Origin: Pelomyxa schiedti
Lineage: Eukaryota; Evosea; Pelobiontida; Pelomyxidae
NCBI GenBank assembly: GCA_020536535.1
Contig: JAHLWZ010000566.1
Coordinates: 2,229 to 55,888 of the forward strand
DNA length: 53,660 nucleotides
Reading direction: 5' to 3'
Of the stretch, positions 50,424 to 53,660 are shown one piece after another. Made by a program: the position numbers and the translations under genes. Every line of letters starts with the position of its first letter. Within the stretch, counting starts at the first letter, position 1. The notes under the pieces were generated by a model. That model saw nothing but the letters and a program-made list of their open reading frames with translations, was not told where the DNA came from and made no database searches.

Positions 50424-50909
50424 CTACACCTTCGCCTTGCTCCGCGCTGGCCGAGTTCGTTGCACCAGCAACAATGAGGGTGGTTGTGCCTGGCTCGACG
50501 TGGCGTTGCTTCGAGGTTGCTCCCTCTGTCTTTCCACCACGTTCCCCTCGTTCATAGCGCGGAAATCTACGTTCCTCCTTCTCCTCAGAGAACGCTGGGT
50601 ATGCTCCATCGGCCTATTTTTCTGGGGAGTAACTTGCTTAGCTTCTAGCTCATCCCCTTCGATCCTTTGACTCTCCTTGGGTGGAATCGGTTCAGGCATG
50701 CTCGGCATTGTAGGGTTACTGAGCTTGGGTCTCTCTGATGGTAAGTTGGCTTGCTTCTCAACTGGCTTACTCACAGGCCTAGATTGAACTTCTGGCTCAA
50801 TTCTCCTCCCAGCTTCATCAACTCTGAGTAGAACTGGTAATGGCTGTGCTGAAACTGGCTCATCCATGAATGCTGACTGATTCCACCTTGAGGCAGGTGC
50901 TGTAGGCAC
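50424..50909 (-). CDS. Small ORF downstream of pol in the retrotransposon
   Basis: About 160 residues, open from just upstream of the pol stop (the frame is open from about 50928) in the -1 frame relative to pol, ending at 50424 before the polypurine tract. The first ATG gives MDEPVSAQPLPVLL. The protein is rich in Pro, Arg, Gln and Glu, with a basic block (TQRSLRRRRNVDFRA) and a basic C-terminus (RTRPARSKAKV). No envelope features (no signal or membrane helix) and no family recognised. It may be translated by frameshift, reinitiation or a spliced RNA, or be an accessory nucleic-acid binding protein. It is intact, but the start is not decided. Confidence 0.45.
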   Translation of the reverse strand: MPTAPASRWNQSAFMDEPVSAQPLPVLLRVDEAGRRIEPEVQSRPVSKPVEKQANLPSERPKLSNPTMPSMPEPIPPKESQRIEGDELEAKQVTPQKNRPMEHTQRSLRRRRNVDFRAMNEGNVVERQREQPRSNATSSQAQPPSLLLVQRTRPARSKAKV

Positions 50910-50914
50910 ACTAG

Positions 50915-53660
50915 TCAGATGTGCTGCACTACCTCATTGTGACTAGAGTCTTGGTGAGCATCCTCCACAATTGGTGGTTGAATCTCCCGCCTCACTTTGG
51001 TTGCCTTAGGTTGCTGAGCCTCTTTCCTTGGTCTACCTCTCTTCCTAGCAGGTTGATTACAAGCTGTGCTTGACTCAGCAGGTCGTTTCTGTTGCTTCTG
51101 TGCTTCCTCAGCCTTCTGTCTCTCCCACTCTTCTATGAGGTTGGGTAACACATTATCCCTTGTCATCCAGCGTGCCTCACCTCTGGTGTGACCCACCATT
51201 TTCACCTTGTAATGCACGAATGGACCTCTTATCCTCTCCCTGATGATCCTTTCCTGCACCATTGCTGTTGGAGGTTCCCTTCCTTGCTGCCTCCTGAGGT
51301 CACTCTCCTTGACTGGCTTCAACCTGTCCACATGCACTGTAGGGAAAATCGCTGATCTGCCAAAATCCAGTGTTCTTGTCAACTCTGTGGGCTTTGCTTG
51401 CACTCTGTATGGACCTAGCCACTTTGGCTCCCCTATTGCCCTCTTCCCTGGAGGCTGTTTCATCCATACCTGAGTACCCACTTCCATCTCTGCCTTCTTC
51501 TTGGCTAACCTTAGTTTCATCGAGAGTCTTTGCCTGGCCTTCTCAGCTTCCTGGTGGACCTTGACAGCTTCAGCCACGTTCTTCCTCTGTTCCATTAGCA
51601 TCATCATGTAGTCAGACTGTGGTTCTGGCAATGGAGTAGCTCCTGTTGCAAGATCGAATGGTACCACTGGGTCTCTTCCATGGTCAATGAGGAAAGGTGT
51701 CTCCCCAGTAAGTGCACTCATTGTATTGTTGATGTCCATCTCAACCCAATGTAGGTTCTGGTCCCATGTGTCTGCCTGGCAGAACTTCTCAATGCATGCC
51801 TTGACAGTCTTCACTGCGTTTTCAGCAGCACCATTGCTCTGAGGATGGTATGATGTTGCTGGCAGTGACTTGATCCCCCACGCTGCGTAGAACTGCTGAC
51901 AGAACTCTCCTATGAATGATGGGTCTCTGTCACTGATGATGTTCTTAGGGCATGACTGTGTCCCGACCCAATGCTTCTCAAACGCCTTGATGATAGTTCC
52001 TGGCTCCTTGTTCTTCAAGGTACAGACTCTGACTACCTTGCTGTATAAATCCACCATCACTAGACCTTCAGTTCGATCCTTTCTGGTCTGAGGCACAGGC
52101 CCAAACATGTCTATGGCTACATATTCCCCTGGGTATCTAGCTATGATCGATTTTGGCTGAAAAGATGCCCAGCTTCTCCTCTGCTGTTCACAGACAGTGC
52201 ATGAGGCAATCCACTCTTTCACATCCTCATACATGTGAGTCCACCAGTACTTCCTGGCGACTGCTTGAAAGGTCTTCTCCGTGCCAAAGTGTCCTCCACC
52301 TTGGATCTTATCGTGATAGAACTCCAGTACTGTTGCCTTCCAACCTTTGGGAATACAGATCCTCTTGGTCCTAGACCTCTTTGGATTCTTGACAGGCTTG
52401 TCCAAGTGCCATAGAATCCCTTCATCCACCGTGAAGTAGCATGCCATAGCTTTCAGCTTGGCAGCCTTCCTGTCATTCATCCCTTCCAGGTCCCTCCCTA
52501 GACATAGCTCCCAGAATGGTCTCAAGGTTGGATCTGCTTTCTGATCCTCAGCTAACCCCTCAACAGAGATTGTTCCCATGTGGTGAGTTGCCTTCACTGC
52601 TGGTGGCTCCCTTTTGCTCCCCTCCTTGTCCTCCAGAGATACCCTGGTCAGACCATCACTGGTATTCTCCTTCCCCGGCCTATGCACCACAGAGTAATCA
52701 TACTCCTGCAATGCTAAAGCCCACCGTGCAAGACGGGATCTGCCCTGCACCTTCGCTAGATTGGACAAGGCCCGAGCATCTGTCACCACAGTAAAGTGCC
52801 TTCCCCACAAGTATGGCTCGAATTTCTCCACTGCCACCACCACTGACAAAGCTTCCAGCTGAGGCATTGGATAGTTCTTCTCGGCATCCCTCAGCTTCCT
52901 GCTGATGTAGGCAATGGGCACTGATCTCCCAGAAGCATCCTTCTGCGTTAGGGTTGCTGCTATGCTCCGCTCTGAAGCATCAGTCTCCACAAAGAACTCC
53001 TTATCCCAGTTGGGATAATGCAGGACTGGAGACTTTATCAACTCGTTCTTCAGTCTCTGGAATGCACCTTGCTCTAGCATTCCCCAGTGGAATTCTTGTC
53101 CCTTCTTCTTGAGCTCCTCCAAAGGTGCCGCTATCTCCGCGAAGTGCTTGATGAACCTGCGGTAATAGCTTACCAATCCAATGAAACTCCTCACTTCCTC
53201 TAGGTTCTTAGGTGGCAAGATGGCTTGGACTGCTTTCACCTTAGCCGGATCTGGTAAGATTCCCTCTCTGCTGACAAGATGTCCCAAGTACTTCAGCTGG
53301 TGCCTGGCGAGTTGACACTTGCCTACATTCACCTGGAGTCCCGCTTTTCTCAGGCAATCAAAGACTTTCTGCACCCACTCCAAGTGTGTATCCAAATTCC
53401 CCCTTGAGAAGATAATGACATCGTCCACATAAACAAGACAATGTGCTGGACTTAGCTTTGCTAGGATCACATCCATGAGCCTCTGAAAAGTAGCTCCTGC
53501 ATTCACAAGGCCATAGGGCATCACCTTAAACTGGTACAAGCCACTTCTGGTTCGAAATGCTGACTTTGCCTTAGATTCCTCTGTGAGCTCTATCTGCCAG
53601 TAGCCTGCCTTCATATCGAGTCCTGAGAACCAATCACAACCGCCAAGGGTGTCTAAGGTC
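50915..53660 (-). CDS. pol: Retrotransposon Pol: reverse transcriptase, RNase H, integrase, chromodomain-like tail with AT-hook
   Basis: Open to the window edge, so the 5' part is missing. RT: GLDMKAGYWQIEL, MPYGLVNAGATFQRLM and the catalytic YVDDVIIFS. RNase H: FFVETDASERSIAATL, then LEALSVVVAVEKF and VVTDARAL. Integrase: an HHCC zinc site (H and H in FYHDKIQGGGHFG; CTVCEQQ) and the DDE triad in AIDMFGP, ISDRDPSFIGEF and GAAENAVKT. After a GPYRV-type integrase C-terminal module comes a chromodomain-like block (HYKVKMVGHTRGEARWMT, LIEEWERQ), then ARKRGRPRKEAQ, an AT-hook (RGRP). The product copies element RNA and inserts DNA; the tail may steer integration to chromatin. The stop TGA (50915-50917) is followed by CTAG. 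Confidence 0.93.
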   Translation of the reverse strand, partial: TLDTLGGCDWFSGLDMKAGYWQIELTEESKAKSAFRTRSGLYQFKVMPYGLVNAGATFQRLMDVILAKLSPAHCLVYVDDVIIFSRGNLDTHLEWVQKVFDCLRKAGLQVNVGKCQLARHQLKYLGHLVSREGILPDPAKVKAVQAILPPKNLEEVRSFIGLVSYYRRFIKHFAEIAAPLEELKKKGQEFHWGMLEQGAFQRLKNELIKSPVLHYPNWDKEFFVETDASERSIAATLTQKDASGRSVPIAYISRKLRDAEKNYPMPQLEALSVVVAVEKFEPYLWGRHFTVVTDARALSNLAKVQGRSRLARWALALQEYDYSVVHRPGKENTSDGLTRVSLEDKEGSKREPPAVKATHHMGTISVEGLAEDQKADPTLRPFWELCLGRDLEGMNDRKAAKLKAMACYFTVDEGILWHLDKPVKNPKRSRTKRICIPKGWKATVLEFYHDKIQGGGHFGTEKTFQAVARKYWWTHMYEDVKEWIASCTVCEQQRRSWASFQPKSIIARYPGEYVAIDMFGPVPQTRKDRTEGLVMVDLYSKVVRVCTLKNKEPGTIIKAFEKHWVGTQSCPKNIISDRDPSFIGEFCQQFYAAWGIKSLPATSYHPQSNGAAENAVKTVKACIEKFCQADTWDQNLHWVEMDINNTMSALTGETPFLIDHGRDPVVPFDLATGATPLPEPQSDYMMMLMEQRKNVAEAVKVHQEAEKARQRLSMKLRLAKKKAEMEVGTQVWMKQPPGKRAIGEPKWLGPYRVQAKPTELTRTLDFGRSAIFPTVHVDRLKPVKESDLRRQQGREPPTAMVQERIIRERIRGPFVHYKVKMVGHTRGEARWMTRDNVLPNLIEEWERQKAEEAQKQQKRPAESSTACNQPARKRGRPRKEAQQPKATKVRREIQPPIVEDAHQDSSHNEVVQHI

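Larger units (their letters stand above)
50113..53660 (-). mobile_element. Ty3/gypsy-type LTR retrotransposon, 3' part (runs off the window)
   Basis: The element reads on the minus strand: pol, a small ORF, a polypurine stretch and the 3' LTR. The order RT, RNase H, integrase is that of Metaviridae (Ty3/gypsy). The gag, protease, 5' LTR and primer-binding site lie beyond 53660. The pol frame is open and the catalytic motifs are intact, suggesting a young or still competent copy. A target-site duplication cannot be checked because the other end is outside. Confidence 0.92.

Noticed and set aside
51243-52794. Plus-strand ORFs within the retrotransposon
   Set aside because: Shadows of the intact Pol frame on the opposite strand.

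Overview
The window is nuclear DNA from a eukaryote with a compact genome. Most genes are split by short GT-AG introns (mostly about 35-70 nt, often with a T-rich 3' end), gaps between genes run from tens to a few hundred bases, and no rRNA, tRNA or CRISPR was recognised. The gene set (FKBP15-like, PAXX-like, NBR1-like, SMG9, eIF4E, importin-5, CIAO1, PLA2G15-like, MRP-type ABCC, RasGEF, ankyrin-BTB) points to an opisthokont, perhaps a sponge or a unicellular relative of animals. That placement is inference; no marker here proves it. All family calls come from reading motifs by eye, and most exon joins were chosen by reading frame and splice consensus.

Layout, left to right. (1) 1-9059, all plus strand: the 3' part of a protein kinase fused to Sel1 repeats, a C2-like plus Pro/Gln-rich plus WW protein, a kinase-like gene that has lost its catalytic motifs, and a small intronless multi-pass membrane protein. 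(2) 9130-15739, minus: an acyl-CoA oxidase-like gene with a C-terminal hydrophobic helix, and importin-5. (3) 15961-25676, plus: a PAXX-like NHEJ factor sharing a divergent promoter region with importin-5, a long FKBP15-like gene (WH1-like region, FKBP, coiled coil, very long acidic and Ser/Lys-rich tail), and an intronless GC-rich gene resembling the VLRF1 domain of Vms1/ANKZF1. (4) 25990-32879, minus: a RasGEF and an ankyrin-BTB protein. (5) 32994-37658, plus: NBR1-like autophagy receptor (PB1, Pro-rich linker, ZZ, FW, UBA) and a secreted PLA2G15/LCAT-family lipase. (6) 37676-43773, minus: an MRP-type ABCC transporter whose stop lies 17 nt from the lipase stop. (7) 44010-45359, plus: CIAO1. 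(8) 45457-49859, minus: an eIF4E with a Ser/Pro-rich extension and a C-terminal membrane helix, then SMG9. (9) 50113-53660, minus: the 3' part of a Ty3/gypsy (Metaviridae-type) retrotransposon, with its LTR, RT-RNase H-integrase and a small downstream ORF; it runs off the window.

Most genes are unrelated housekeeping functions. Several concern translation and protein quality control (eIF4E, SMG9, VLRF1-like, NBR1), but physical linkage alone is no evidence that they work together. The items I would look at first are the membrane-anchored eIF4E, the tail-anchored acyl-CoA oxidase, the PAXX-like gene, and the free-standing VLRF1-like protein without an obvious catalytic loop.
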